From: Hippophae tibetana
Lineage: Eukaryota; Streptophyta; Magnoliopsida; Rosales; Elaeagnaceae
DNA length: 64,000 nt
Direction of reading: 5' to 3'
NCBI GenBank assembly: GCA_037013495.1
Contig: CM072806.1
Span: forward strand, 21,837,501 to 21,901,500
Numbering within the stretch: the first letter of the stretch is position 1; each line of letters opens with the position of its first letter. Positions 21,031 to 34,150 of this stretch are shown piece by piece. Below the pieces are notes generated by a model. It ran no database searches, was not told where the DNA came from, and was given only the letters and a program-made list of their open reading frames with translations. The translations under genes and the position numbers were made by a program.

Positions 21031-22594
21031 TGATGACTCTATGAAAATAGAGTCATTAGGGCACTTTTTTACTTAATATTTACTTGTTTTATTCAATAAA
21101 TAGTATTTTTGGGTAAAAAATATTAAAATATAAAATTTTTAATGAAAAAGGGTGAAATATAATTTTTGGAATTTTTCTAGATTTTTTTATGAATTTTTAA
21201 CGTAGGACCAATCAAAAGTTGTCATGTGGCATGCCACGCAAGCAAATGAGTTGACTAGGTAAGCCACACATACGCCACACAAGCACAGAGAGCGAAACAC
21301 GTCACGCCACATGTGAGGATGACGAAACATGCCCTACATGTCAGCACAACATTCAATCTGAGTTTGAAAATTGGTCAACACATCATGACATGTGTCACCA
21401 CGCCATTGCTCTGTACGTTCCACCCGTGCGCAACACCATCCATTTTTGCGAATTATGTTGTGTCACGTGTTTCTGACTAGGCGAGCATTGACTCTGATCG
21501 ACCTCCCCTGTCACACATCACTCCCTAATTCGCCCAATGAATTTTTGATGTCATATGTCGCACTATGATTGGTTAAAACTGTTAGTTTTGCTTGTTTTGA
21601 TCTAAGCCCTTCATCTGAAGGTGATCGGATGATCCAGATCATACCTGAGCTTTATTTAAGCCCCTAATCACTTCATAAACCCTAATTAGCCTCTATTAGT
21701 ATAATTTTGGTCAGTTTTTAGAGCTAAAAAGAGAGAAAAATATGGAAAATTTCAAGAGAAGACACAATTTTGGTGGAGATTCAAGAGAAGATTAATTCTA
21801 CAATTCAAGAGATTGATTGTTTTTCTTCTTCTACTCTTTTCTTTATCAATTTTATGTCTTTCTTTATGAAAACTTTGAGCTTTATGAACACAATTATGTG
21901 TAATTAATTTATTAATCTAGGGATCTTATGAACCCAATTTTCACCATGTGATGATCTAAAATTTTACCCCAATTATAATTATAATTTAATTATATTATTT
22001 AATCTGATTTGATTGTTATTAACTTTTTGGCCAACAATTTATCTATGGAGGCAATTAAATTGATTTGAGAGAATTATTCAATTGTTTGTCTTGATTAAAT
22101 AACATGCATAGTTTCTAGGCAGAGATGTATGCTTCTTATGTATGTGATCCATAATTGATGAACTTAATGAGTAGTATGTAATTTAATTGGTATGAGAGTG
22201 TGATTAAATTAATTACTATATGATGTGTAGTTTACTTCAGAGAGGAATACATGCTAGGTTAGATTCAATTGATAATGTAATTAATTGATATTATATTGAG
22301 GGGATTTTAACGATTCTCATGTTTAGAAAATTGGGGGATTAAGTATTCCTAGATATTTTCTTATATATATTTTTAGTTACCAAATTTAATTTAATTAATT
22401 ATTGCTATTATTTTAATTTTACTTCCTTAAAATATAAAAACACCAAAAAAAAATTGATTCTTATTATTTTTAGTTTTAAAAATTAATTTCTAATAAAATA
22501 ATATCTATTGGAACGATATTTACTTATCATTATATTACTTGTTATGATACGTATACTTGCGTATTTATTGCACACACAATTTGTGTGGCGATCA
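21031..22594 (+). repeat. Solo LTR, family A, with exact target duplication
   Basis: 1564 bp, starts TGATGACTCTATG and ends GTGTGGCGATCA, so has TG...CA ends. It is flanked by an exact 5-bp duplication ATAGG (21026-21030 and 22595-22599). No partner LTR or internal region adjoins it, so it is a solo LTR left by recombination between two LTRs. A probable core promoter is CTTTATTTAAGCCCC near 21650, conserved as CTATATTTAAGCCCC in the copy at 38150. The end block TTACTTGTTATGATACGTATACTTGCG recurs in all A copies. Confidence 0.9.
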
Positions 22595-23199
22595 ATAGGA
22601 ACCCAATTAAGCTATTCTTCATATTAGTAATACTCTAGAGCACAAATCCTATGGTTAGGATGCATCTTATCTATAACTTAACACACCCAACTTTTGTCGA
22701 TTGTTTAGTGGCTTAGATCCTAAAAGCATGATTACTCAACTTATGGATTGGGACTATCTGGTCATCCGTATGTCCATCCGATCACATTCCAGACCAACCA
22801 TCTTTTGTCTAACCACATCCTTGCTGATTGAACACACTTCTAGCCGGTCTCATCCTTGATGGCCGGCCACACTCTTGGCTAGTCATATCCTTGCTTGCCA
22901 TGTTTGGTCCTAGCTAGCTACACATGGTCCTACCCGACTATACTCATAGTTTATTCGTCCAATTGTTGATTTGATCTTTGGCCCATGTCCTCATTCAATT
23001 AGACAGTATATGGCTCAATATTAAAATGATCTTTAACTAGTATATCTATTTCTTTATTTTCTATCTATCCTTGTTATGTATACGTGAACATTTTCTAAAT
23101 TGGGATGACTTTTTAGTCCAGATGTTGCTTAGCTAAGCCCTCAATTTATGTGATCCATCATCTGGGATGGTACGTCCTACTTGGTAGCACATTGTCCTA

Positions 23200-23615
23200 T
23201 CTAGTGTGGCCTGGTAGGCTATGTCCTGGACTATTTGGACTAAAATGTTAAATGTAGATTATGCAACCTATGTGGCAGCAGTAGTGTAGATACATGGCTT
23301 GTAAGGCAACAATTTAGGCTTCAACACATCAGTATGGACTAGGTAATCTAGTAGGTTGTGGTGTGGACTATACAACTTGTGAGTGGGTGTTATGGCACCC
23401 TAGCATTGGAAGATTCCATATGGAGTCCTCATTGATGAAAAATGGTTCCAGATCTTACAACTCAAGAAGGAACTCTATAATGGTTTGTAATATGTTCTTT
23501 ATTATGTCAAGGTGCACACATGATTCTATTCCTTGAAGTTTTTAATGTGCTCAAAAGGGTTGTTAGTATCATCATAGTTACACGTGTTGGGCATCTTGAA
23601 CTTGTAGGAGCATTG
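23200..23615 (-). pseudogene. Ty3 gag fragment (decayed)
   Basis: On the - strand the region from 23605 reads MPNTCNYDDTNNPFEHIKNF and continues through stops to a W-rich and F-rich segment. This resembles the start of plant Ty3 (Tat-type) gag cores, typically (P)x(Y/F)DG(T)xDPxxHLxx(F/Y). Only the first block is clear. Placed between solo LTRs of families A and B, but with no proof that it belonged to either. Confidence 0.35.
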
Positions 23616-23872
23616 AGTAACCACATGTTTTGGTATGAATGGAAAAGTGCGTGAGACAATTAAGTCTATGGGTTAACCTTTATTACAACTTTTGTAATTG
23701 CATACATATCGGTCAATATTTGAATGAATAATCGTTAGTACTTCATTTAGTTATGATTTTTTGGGTGGCCATTAGCTTCTGAGGCTATATAGATGGCTTA
23801 GACAAAGTGCTTCATCAACAACCCTCAAGATGATCATATAGATTTTAATGGATAAAGGTTGCTCAAGATGGT

Positions 23873-25441
23873 TGATGAGTGTTTAAAAAACATTAAAATT
23901 ACCATGATTTAATGTATTTTAATTGATTAAAGAGATTTATATTTGTATGATTTTATCATATTTTTATATAAATTTGTCTTTTCGAAATCACATGTATTTT
24001 TATTGTTTTTTAGGAATTTTTGTTCAAAAATAAGTTAAAGACTCAAAGAAAATATTGGAGGCAATACATCATCAATATATGAGAAAAAATGAGGAAAAGT
24101 CAAATGGAAAAATGAAAAAAATGGATAAACCTGCGCCCGTGCACTCAGTCACGTTCATGCCTAGCTTGTCCTATGCGTAGCCGCACGTATGTCATGCCGA
24201 GATCCATACCCTTGTCTGTGGGCGCCAGCACTTGTCCTGACCACAATTCTTGCCCATCCACATGCGCCAGCCTATCCAAACGTGTCCAATACCATTTTGA
24301 AGATATTTTCCACTTTTTTAACATTTTCCTCACCTATAAAACGACCCTCTCTCCCATTGTAAAAACCATCCCTGTAAATCTCTCTCTCTAGAAAGCTTCC
24401 TTAGTTTTTTTTAGTTTTAAAGTTATTCTCTTTTCGAAAGAATTAGTTATGTTTTTATAAATTTCTGGTTTTTTGATTTAATAAACGAAAATGCAAATCT
24501 ATTTGGAGGTTTTCCAGAAAAGGAATTAAATCAAAGTTCTGTAAGGATTAATTTGAGATATAATTTTAAAATGAATTCTTTATAGTTATTTTTATGTTTT
24601 ATTCTTATATATTACATTTAATTTATCTATAATTAAATTTAACATGACTGGTTATTTGTAAATATGATATAATAATAATGGTTTTATGCTTGCGAAATAT
24701 TAAATAAGTAAAACATTTTTATAAAATAAATTGATTTTGTTTTTATTCAAGATTTTATATTAAGGATGTTAGAGAGAAATATATTATTTTTAATTACAAA
24801 ATTAAATATGAAAATTAGATTTTAAGGTTTAAATATCCGGTCTAATTTAAAGGAGTGTCATTTTATTTGTTAGTACAATCGCCCGGTAGTTAGAGTGAAG
24901 CTCTATTTCAAAAGTTTTTATAAGAATTATTATTCGAAAATGTATTGACAACATACTTTCACCTATAGGTGTTAATTGATTTTTTTAATTAACAAATAAT
25001 ACCTAACATCACCAAATATGGTATTTATATAAAAAAAATAGAGAATAAATAAATATCAATTTATATCATTAATAACTTGAATAATATGAGCAAACATAAT
25101 TAACTTAATTATTATATCCATAAATACTCCATTGTTATGAATGATACAAAATTTTCATAATTGTTTATTGAATCCATATCTATGTTTATTTTTTTATGTT
25201 ATTAGATTATGAAACACAAAAAAAATAAAAATACCGTGATAAGATGTTTAGGATTTAATTTCGTTTTTAAAAATTTGAATAATAAATTAAAAACCACATA
25301 TATTCCTTTCTTACATCGACCTTGGGAGTATACTTTTCATTTTCTATAAAATGATTCTTGAACTTTCGAGAGTTTTATAAATATAAAACCAAAGTATTTG
25401 CAAAACATGTATTGCTAACCCGATGCCAATTTTGTTCATCA
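23873..25441 (+). repeat. Solo LTR, family B, with exact target duplication
   Basis: 1569 bp, starts TGATGAGTGTTTAAAAA and ends AATTTTGTTCATCA. The exact duplication ATGGT flanks it (23868-23872 and 25442-25446). The inferred promoter is CCTATAAAACG near 24334; the B copy at 57878 has CCTATAAATACC in the same place. Other shared blocks are CAATCGCCCGGTAGTTAGAGTGAAG (about 24879) and TTGGGAGTATACTT (about 25322). Confidence 0.9.
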
Positions 25442-25573
25442 ATGGTCCCAATCGGTCCATAATGGTTGGTTGGAAGGATGTTGCCTAGGCATCCATGGGT
25501 GGATGACTTTGTACTTTTTGGGTAAGCTTTGTTTGGTCTTCCCTAAATCCCCGTTCCCATCGTAGTGGGTCAT

Positions 25574-26601
25574 TGATGACTCTATAAAATTAGTCATTAA
25601 TGCACTTTTTTACTTAATATTTAATTATTTTATTCAATAAATAGTATTTTTAGGGCTAAAAATATTGAAATATAATCTTTTTAGTGAAAACTGGTGAAAA
25701 TATAATTAATGAATTTTTTTGAGATTTTTCTAGATTTTTTAACGCATGACCAATCAAGAGCTGCAATGTGGTGCCATATATGCAGAGGAGCTAAATGGAA
25801 AAGCCACACGGATGCCACAATAGTAGAGATGATGAATCATAGATCACCGCGTGTGAAGAGCAGCGTACCATGTACCACATGTTGGTATGACGTTCAATTC
25901 GTGTTTAAGCGTGGTAAAACCTTCTTGCCACGTCTCCTCACTCTATTTATCACCGATTTTTATCAACACACCACGCCATCTGTTTCCGTGACTCATTTTG
26001 TTCCGTGTGGCTCTGACTCAGCAATCGTTGACCCGAACTTGTCTCCTCTGCCACACATCGCTCTCTAATTTACCCATTGATTTTCGTGTGTAATGTGTCA
26101 CACTTTGATTGGCTGGTGCAATTAATTTTTCTTGTTATGATCTCAACTCTTAATCTGAAGCTAATTTGACGCTCCAAGTTCTACTTGAGCTATATTAAAG
26201 CCCCTAATCACCCCATAAACCCTAAGGAGTCGTTATTAGCATAAATTTGATCAATTTTTGGTGGTATGAAGAGAGAAAAATATAGAAAAATTCAAAAGAA
26301 GATACAATTTTGGTGGAGATTCAAGAAGAGATTAGTATTACTATTCAAGAAATTGATTGTATTTCTTCTTCTACTTCTTTCTTTATCAATTTTTATGTCT
26401 TTCTTTATGAAAAATATAAGCTTTATGGACAAAATTATATCTAGTTAATTTATTAATCTAAGGATCTTATGAACCCAATTTTCAACATGTGATGATATAA
26501 TATTTTATCCTAATTATAATTATAATTTAATTATATTATTTAATTTATTTTTTATGCTATTAATTGTTTGGCCAAGAATTTATCTATAAGAGCAATTAAA
26601 T
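25574..26601 (+). repeat. Truncated LTR, family A, interrupted by CACTA
   Basis: Starts TGATGACTCTATAAAA like the other A copies and is collinear with 21031 up to about the GGCCAAGAATTTATCTATA(A)G block, where it stops at the CACTA terminus. Contains the promoter-like CTATATTAAAGCCCC near 26192. The continuation of the LTR is not found directly beyond the CACTA element, so the locus was later deleted or rearranged. Confidence 0.8.
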
Positions 26602-27417
26602 AGACACTACTACAAGAACAACATTTTAAGTCGGTTATTAACCAACTTAAAATGAAGGAGCTTAAAATTTAAAATTGGTTCAAACCATGAACCGACTATA
26701 AATATTATATTTTTTAATATATTTTACATATTTTTTTTGCTATCCTTACTACTTGTTTTCGATCGCATAATAGCACAAAAACCATAATATGTTTAAAAAG
26801 TTTTTAAATAGTACAAATAATTGAAAAATTAAATATTGATTAGTTACTTAGAATTAAATTTATTACAAAAAATAATTTATATACAATACATATATATATA
26901 TATAACTTAAATTACAAATAAAGTGATAATGCTTCTTTTGTCATGGATTTTGTCATATTCCCACTTTATTTCAGGGGAGAGTTTTTTTTATTGCTTAGAA
27001 TCACCAGCAATGTCTCATTCATAACAACTAGGAAGCTCTCCAATGAAATGAGATGGAGTTTGGACAGAAAAATAGGCCCAAACAACAATTCATTCTCCTA
27101 AACATCTATCAAACAAGCCCAAACTTCAGAGACACATGAGTAGAGAAATTAAAGCATTAAAAAAATTATCATGGTGTTGTCATATGGTATTCAATATCAT
27201 TAGATTATTCTCCTGATTCTTCTTATGATGTTATAATTTGAAGTATGTGTTTTGCCCATTCTTCTCATAAATCCTCAAAAAGTTTCATATCATAGCCAGA
27301 TTTGTTCCAACCAAAGAATTACATGTATTTAAATTCAAAATAAGAATGTAATATCATGAATTCACAAAAAATAACTTATATATGTTTAAAAAAGTATATT
27401 AGTAAAATAGATTACCA

Positions 27418-28215
27418 CATCTTTAATTGAAATGTTGATATTTGTAGTGATTTCGCTCATAAATTTCATGACAAAGTAACTACACATGACTCTATCATTT
27501 TTTTGTAGAACCTACAAAAAACAAGTGTACATGGTTTTCCATAACTGAACATTTTTATTATTCTATAGTAAAATTCATTAAATTTTTAATATTCATTTGT
27601 ACATACCATAACTTTTTCCCATATAAGCTTATGTGATTTTTAAGGGCAATGTCCTTCCTCTTGATCCACAGCTTCCATGTCATATCAAAGTTTAAAACAA
27701 TTAGTTCTTTATTAAATATTACAAAAAACAATAGAAGAAAAATAGCTAACTATAACTCTTACATTTCAAGAACTTCTTTTGTGTCTTTACTTAATTTTAT
27801 GAAAGCTGCGTCACAGTATCAAACATAATTGCCATATAGATCAAGGATTATCAACATCCAATGATCTTAGGCTTGTTCAAAATTTAGTGGCCAAGAGATT
27901 ATGAAATTCTGATTTCTCTTAAGTGTTAATGCCCTATCACATAATTGTTTAGCTTTGATGCTAGCATCATGCTCTTGATATTGATTAACAAATGATGAAT
28001 TATAGAACATTGCTAAATATGATAGGTGATTAGATTAAAGTCGATAATAACATACCCTATATAAAAGAAATATATATAAATAATTAGATAATATAAATAT
28101 AATTATATGTTCTACATAAATAAAGGTTATTTATTGATTGATGACTCACCTTGTCCACACTTGAATTATACTTAAATCGATTATTAGAAATTCAAATAGT
28201 TGAAATATATATTCG

Positions 28216-28252
<37 letters not shown>

Positions 28253-28744
28253 CCCAATGTCTATGCCAAAAATTCTCTAAGAAGTGGTACAGTTCATCCA
28301 TCATTTATACTAGTCTTGCTCGCAATAATAGTCATCAAAAATCTAAGATTTCTCCTCAAGTTTAAAGCATATTCATAACTATACTTTTTCCATAGCTTTT
28401 TCTTGAATGACCACGAGTTACTTACTTTGTATCTCTTAAATGTGCCGCACTTACTAATTCTGGTATAATAGACTAAAGAAAATGTATTATATATGTTAGT
28501 AACAAGAGAATAATAATAATATAATAGTAGTAAAAAGTTTTATCTTAAGTAACAAAAATAATACCATATCAAAATTCATCATAACTTGATTCAATAGCCA
28601 AGCCACATATTGTCCAATAACTTCTTGGACCATGATAGGATCAAAAGACACAGGTAGTGGACAATGATGGAGCAATGATTGATCAATTACTATTCTCCAA
28701 TAATTTGATAAATATTGATTATGAATCATTCGATCATCGTTCAA
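27418..28744 (-). pseudogene. Ulp1-like C48 cysteine peptidase domain of the CACTA element (broken)
   Basis: On the - strand three blocks appear in order. First, 28744-28496 gives IGQYVAWLLNQV, like the segment that precedes the peptidase in plant transposon-borne Ulp1 proteins. Second, near 27860-27780, HWMLIILDLYGNYV contains the catalytic His and, farther on, Asp. Third, near 27500-27420, QKNDRVMCSYFVMKFMSEI corresponds to the Q...ECGYYVMRFM block with the catalytic Cys. Ulp1 enzymes cut SUMO or SUMO-like tails; in transposons such domains are carried as passengers. Stops in every block show it is dead. Confidence 0.75.
28220..28249. repeat. (TA)n microsatellite
   Basis: About 15 TA units inside the decayed CACTA element. 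It explains the YIYIYIYIY run of the overlapping short ORF, which is not a gene. Confidence 0.9.
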
Positions 28745-28828
28745 TTGTTATACATTTCCAATAGCAACATAGTCCGTAGATGATAGATGTTTCAAAAAAT
28801 ATTCCATATTCTGTAAAATATTTAAGCA

Positions 28829-30250
28829 TTATATATAATAAATAAAATATATAATAAACAATAAAAATAATAGACTATCTATATAATCTTTAAATCTTAT
28901 CATAAATGATTCATAAAATGGAAGAGGACTTCCATGTAGGGTAGATATTGGAAGGAAATTCTCATCAAAACATTTATCATGTGATGGATGGTAAGAATGC
29001 ATAGATTGCATTGGAGATATTAAACCATTAACTGATTGCATCTACATTCATAGCATAAATGAAGAACCAATAGGATGACTATATCCCATAGAGGATATAT
29101 GTTAGGTGCCATGAGATTGCATGTGTGGCATGGTTGGCATGGATGGTGGCATGCCTAGCTAATGGGACATGCCTTGATTTTAGTATGGCGCCATGCCTGA
29201 CATGTTTTGGGATTGATATTGCTTTAAAGTAGCAACATCACTTAATATTTAGGCCTTAAAGGAGTTCAATTCTTCTTCAATTTTACAGTACTTCTCCTTA
29301 CTGACCATATGATGCCTTTGTTTAGGAATATTAAAAAACTCCATATAACCAACATATTAGCTTCCTCCCTAAACATGACCAGGATGTTCACATCTAAATG
29401 CATGATATATCGCATTTTTCCCTAGTTGTTCGATTATTTCACCCATGACTATTTATTCTTGAATAGATCTCTACAAATAATAAAGCAAAAAAACATATCA
29501 TATATTATTACATCAATATGCAAAAATCATAAGGACTTTGTATCAAGTTAAATTACCTACCCACTTATTGAGTTGTTGTTTTCCTCGTTTAATCATTAGT
29601 CTTGAATTCTTTATTTTGGGGATCTTTGTTTCTATATATAATTCATATCAAGTAACCGGTCTACCCAATTCAATTTTCTACATACATTAAATAAATTTAT
29701 TAACCATGACATCAATTTAAAATTGAAGAAAATAAATATAAAAATAATTATAAATTAACAACTTAATAATAACATTTTTATGTCTAACTTCAGGATTTGA
29801 TGATCTCCTAGTACGGTTAGGAAGAATATTTTGCATTTATATATTATGATGTTCTTCCCTAATGATTTGAAATTCATTCATACGTCTATAATCCATGAAA
29901 GCTTTCCATACTTGGGTTCCAATCCAGGGGTGTTCTTAAGGGATTTTGTATAATTTTGTTTCATTAAGTGGTTTCAAGTATAGAAACACATAATTTCTTG
30001 CTAATTTGGAAATTTTGTATTCCTTTCATGCCTTATATGCAAACTTGTAACACTTTTCATCCAATTATCAGGAGCTTTAAAATAATTTTGTAAAAAAATA
30101 TTTTAGATGAGATATAATACAAAATAGATATAATATATATAATTAATTATAAAAAAAGAGACTTACATAAATGGTTTTCCTTATCTTAAAGTTTTCAACA
30201 ACGTCAACCTTAGTCCAATCATTTATATTGATTGGTATACTTGACTTCAC
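28829..30250 (-). pseudogene. En/Spm-type (Ptta-like) protein region of the CACTA element (broken)
   Basis: Read on the - strand from about 30200, short matches appear in series: AFMDYRRMNEF-like sequence, NRTRRSSNPEVRH, ELGRPVTWYELYIET-like sequence (with a stop in place of W) and MEFFNIPKQRHHM followed by a KIEEELN coiled-coil-like end. This is the pattern of the plant En/Spm second protein. A Met/Pro/His-rich tail follows (GMPPSMPTMPHMQSHG near 29150). Stops and shifts are frequent. Confidence 0.55.
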
Positions 30251-30540
30251 AAGTCTACCAATAGAAAATTTCAATTGTTGGTCATTTTCTCCTAATGGAT
30301 TACCAGTTGCATCGAATTGAAAAGGTACTCTATCATCTGGAGTAAGTAGAGCATTAGGTATATTAGTCCAACCCTTTTATTTTCAAATGCCCTAATGGAT
30401 CATTTGGATCTACAATCTATTTTACCTAGGATCCATAAAATATTTGCAAAAAATTATGAAAAATAAATTAATTGACAATTTTAAGTCCAAACATATAAAC
30501 AAGAGTTATTAGAATAATATAGAACATACATTGAGTTTAA

Positions 30541-30879
30541 TTAGGTTGTTAATCGTATATATATTCCTTCACAATCACTTCGAGTCCATGATGAATAATA
30601 ATCGTCATCAACTAGATCATCACATACATTAGGTAATTTGTTTGAGAAATGACTAATATTGGATAATGTATCACCATGGTAGAACTCTTTTTGTGGAGAC
30701 GTTAATACAACAGACCATCTTGTGTCAATTTGATCACTCGCGTTAAATACTTGTTTTGCATGAAGTGTTAACATGAAAGGATCATCAGTGTGACTTATCT
30801 TGGATAAGTTTACAAGGATAAATCCAAAATCATCTATTTTATATCTAACATTGATAACATCTTCAATCCAATCACACAA
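30541..30879 (-). pseudogene. DUF4216-like domain of the CACTA element
   Basis: The - strand frame reads GFILVNLSKISHTDDPFMLTLHAKQVFNASD and then RWSVVLTSPQKEFY, which matches the end of the DUF4216 domain of CACTA proteins (D.FILA.QA.QVFY..D, W.VVL...PR). The frame starts internally and is cut at its end, so it is a fragment. Confidence 0.75.
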
Positions 30880-31649
30880 GAATATTGTTTCAGGAAAGAC
30901 CTCATAATCAAGTTCCCAAATTTCTTGAATTATACCATAATATGTTTTATCAAAAAGTACAGGATTACCATCTTTTGAACTAGAAATTTACCTAGTTTGT
31001 GCAACCATCTTTACACCACTATTCTAATTTACTCGAACTTTGTCTCTTTCTTGAGTCATAAACCTCAAACCATTAATTGTGAAACTAGAATATGATTTGA
31101 CATCAAATTTTGGACTATGTGCAAGCCATTCTAAACTTTCTGTTATTTTATGATTGTGTTTTTTGAGTTCAACTTGAATCTATGCATATAAAAACATGAA
31201 ATGTATTTTAAAAACATTGTATAGAAGTACTAATGAATTCTTATATGTGACACTTACATGGTTGTATAACCAATTAATAAGCTCTCGCTTATGTTTATCA
31301 TACAACCATTTTTCTCCTCCTTTTTTATATCTAAAATCGATCTTCAGTAAGTTTAAATGCATTATGTAATGTTATTAAAGATATATCGATTAGATATCAT
31401 TAATAGTTAAATAAAAAATAATTTTATTTTAAATGAAAAGGTTGAACTTGTCATCACTTACTCTATATATGGTTGTGTCTCATTATTATTTACCAAAATG
31501 ATTCGGTGTGCTTTTTTCCATCGAGTGTGATCAATAAACAATTTCTTACTTCCACTAAGCATAGGGTTATCTACTTTGATCATGTGACGTTTTAAGAAAA
31601 ACTAGTGTGTAGGATTCCCAATTTCAGTGCAACCACTAAGTATTCAGAA

Positions 31650-31880
31650 CAAAACTCAATGGCCTCTTTAGCAATGTAACGTTCCACCATGCATCCTTCA
31701 TGACGATTTATATTATTTACATATCCTTTAAGGACTTGCATGTATCTCTTAAAAGGATACATCTACTTTAAGTAAGTAGGAACACGCAATTGAACCTCTC
31801 GAACTAAATGAACACACATGTGAATCATTATATCAAAAAAAGGAGAAAAATATTTTTCAAGTATACACAAATTCTCCACA
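31650..31880 (-). pseudogene. DUF4218-like domain of the CACTA element
   Basis: On the - strand, following one frame with small gaps, the sequence reads EKYFSPFFDIMIHMCVHLVRE, then a proline/valine-rich linker and MYPFKRYMQVLKGYVNN, then HEGCMVERYIAKEAIEFC. These are the core blocks of DUF4218, which accompanies TNP2 in CACTA transposons (FFD.M.HL..HL..E, .YPFER....K..V.N, EGS..E.Y...E...F). Confidence 0.75.
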
Positions 31881-32734
31881 ACATCTTTCTGTAAAGAGTA
31901 TAACTTGTCAATTGATATAGATTTCTTGCATATTTTATTGAAGAATGAACAAAGACGAATTATTGATAATCGAACATGTTTTGGAAGAATAGACCTAATA
32001 GCAACTGGTAAAAACTATTGCATTAAGATATGACAGTCATGTGATTTGAATCCATAAAGTTTTTTATCGATGATAGACATAAAATTTCTTAAGTTGGATG
32101 AGTAACCATCAAGAACTTTCACACTCACCAAACATTTACAAAACACATCATTCTCTTTTGTTGACATTGTATATAATGTTAGTGGCAAGTATGTTCAATT
32201 CTTATCATCTTTCACCCTTGGTGCCAATTTAGGTTGTATACATAGTTTCTTTAAATCCAATCTTGCTTTAATTCCATCCTTCATTTTTCAGGTATATTAA
32301 GTAATGTACCAATCAAGCTCTCACAAAATATTGATTTTTTATTCCAATAATTATGATCTATTGATTCAGTAACATTTTCCTTTTCACTTTTTTTATTAGT
32401 TGACTTCTTTGGTTTCCCTCTATCAGTGAGTATTCTTTTTTTCATCTTTCCATATCATTTGAATGTCATACCATTAAATTTCCTTAATTTCTCAACACCT
32501 CACAAAGGTCTTGGTGCAGGATCATGATCTTCTTCACCATTAAAAGGTTTCTTTTGGTATCTAAGCTTCGGTCCCATATAACCTTTTGGTGCATGTCCTA
32601 ATTAGTTCCCATAGGAAGGAAAATCATTAATTTTCCATAAAAGGACCTCCCATTAAGTTAAAGTATTCTTATTTATGTGCATCGTAAACATTTACACTAT
32701 CATTCCACAACGTCTTTAAATCATCTATCAAAGG

Positions 32735-33616
32735 CTAAAAATATACATCAATATCAACTTCAGGTTGTTTCAGTCTTGAAATCAATAATGTTAACATCAT
32801 ATATTTTATTTTCATATATAACCCGGGAGGAAGATTGTACGTTACCATAATTACTGACCAATAACTATATCTACTACTAAGAGAACTGTGTGGATTAATT
32901 CCATTAGTATCAATGGCAAGATGAAGATTGTGTGGATTAAATGAAAATTGATGAGATAAATTATCAACTACTTTCCAATTTGGAGAATCACAAGGATGAT
33001 GTATCATCTCATCGTTAGATCGATTATCTAAATGCCAAGTCAACATCTTTGATGTCTCTTTACTTTTGAACAACCTTTGAAAGTGAGGTATACCTTTCTT
33101 AGGTGTTGTCTCATTTGTAGCATGCTTCCATATAGATCCTTTATACACAAAACAATAATCTAATGTCTTATATTATTCTCTATAAAGAATGCAATCATTT
33201 GGACAAGCATGAATCTTATCATATTCCATGCCAAATCGACTAAAATATTTCTTCACTTCATACACTGAAGATGGAAATTCATTACCCTGAGGAAACATAT
33301 CTATTAGTACATTTAGTAATTTTGTGAATCCCTTGTAAGAAAAACCATTTTTTGCCTTTATATTGTACAAATGAACCAATCCCAACATTTTAGTGTGTTT
33401 CTTACACTCTGGATACAATGATTTTTTGGTATCTTTTAGAAGTTTTTTAAAGATTTCGAGATTATCCTCATGTAGTTCATCTTCAACAATATGAAGCAAA
33501 TATTTTGTCAGTACATTATGATAAGATGTATATAATCCACTCATATTCTTATTTATTTCTTCCCCATGAGTATTATCAATATTTTCTCCATGATAATACC
33601 AACATTTATAACTCAA
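32735..33616 (-). pseudogene. TNP2-type CACTA transposase (broken)
   Basis: Two - strand frames, 33616-33173 and 33148-32735, are consecutive parts of the TNP2 transposase. Key blocks: GFSYKGFTKLLNVLIDMFPQG, then FGMEYDKIHACPNDCILYR (the conserved CP..C.LYR). Next come IPHFQRLFKSKETSKMLTWH, then HPCDSPNWK, ATDTNGINPHSSLSSRYSYW-like sequence (D.G.NPF...S.YS.WP) and VTYNLPPGLYMK. The catalytic D of the DG.NPF block is retained. A stop and frameshift separate the two halves. Confidence 0.9.
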
Positions 33617-34108
33617 AAGAATTTCACTACGGATAAGGTGATACTTAACCTCGTCAACATTATGAAATTTCTCATTTTTACATTTAACACATGGGCATCA
33701 AATCATATTACTTTCATTATTATTATTATTATTTCTAAGAGAAAATTCCAAGAAACTTTCAACTCCATGAATGTAGTCCTTCTCAATTCTACATTTTAAT
33801 TTCCAAAATTTGTCAATTCTCTATAAATGATATTAAGCATATTAAATATGTATCCAACCAATGTATTTTAGATATTATTATATATGAATTCCCTAATAAT
33901 TAGAATATCTATCAAAATATCATATAAAAATATACATAAAAACCAAACAATTAATAAATTCGTAATAACATTAACAAATATATAATATACAACAACATAT
34001 ATATATATATATAAATGCATGTAATTAATAATAATAAATATTTTATACGTAAATATAATAATAAATATTAATAAACTCATTATACATTATATATATATAT
34101 AAATATAT

Positions 34109-34113
<5 letters not shown>

Positions 34114-34149
<36 letters not shown>
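34114..34149. repeat. (AT)n microsatellite
   Basis: A run of about 18 AT units, preceded by other AT/TA tracts (from 34089). Lies in the untranslated right part of the CACTA element. Confidence 0.85.

Positions 34150-34150
<1 letters not shown>

Noticed and set aside
25709-26068. 119-codon + strand ORF
   Set aside because: Lies in a family A LTR; the homologous place at 38380 and 21240 does not keep the frame.
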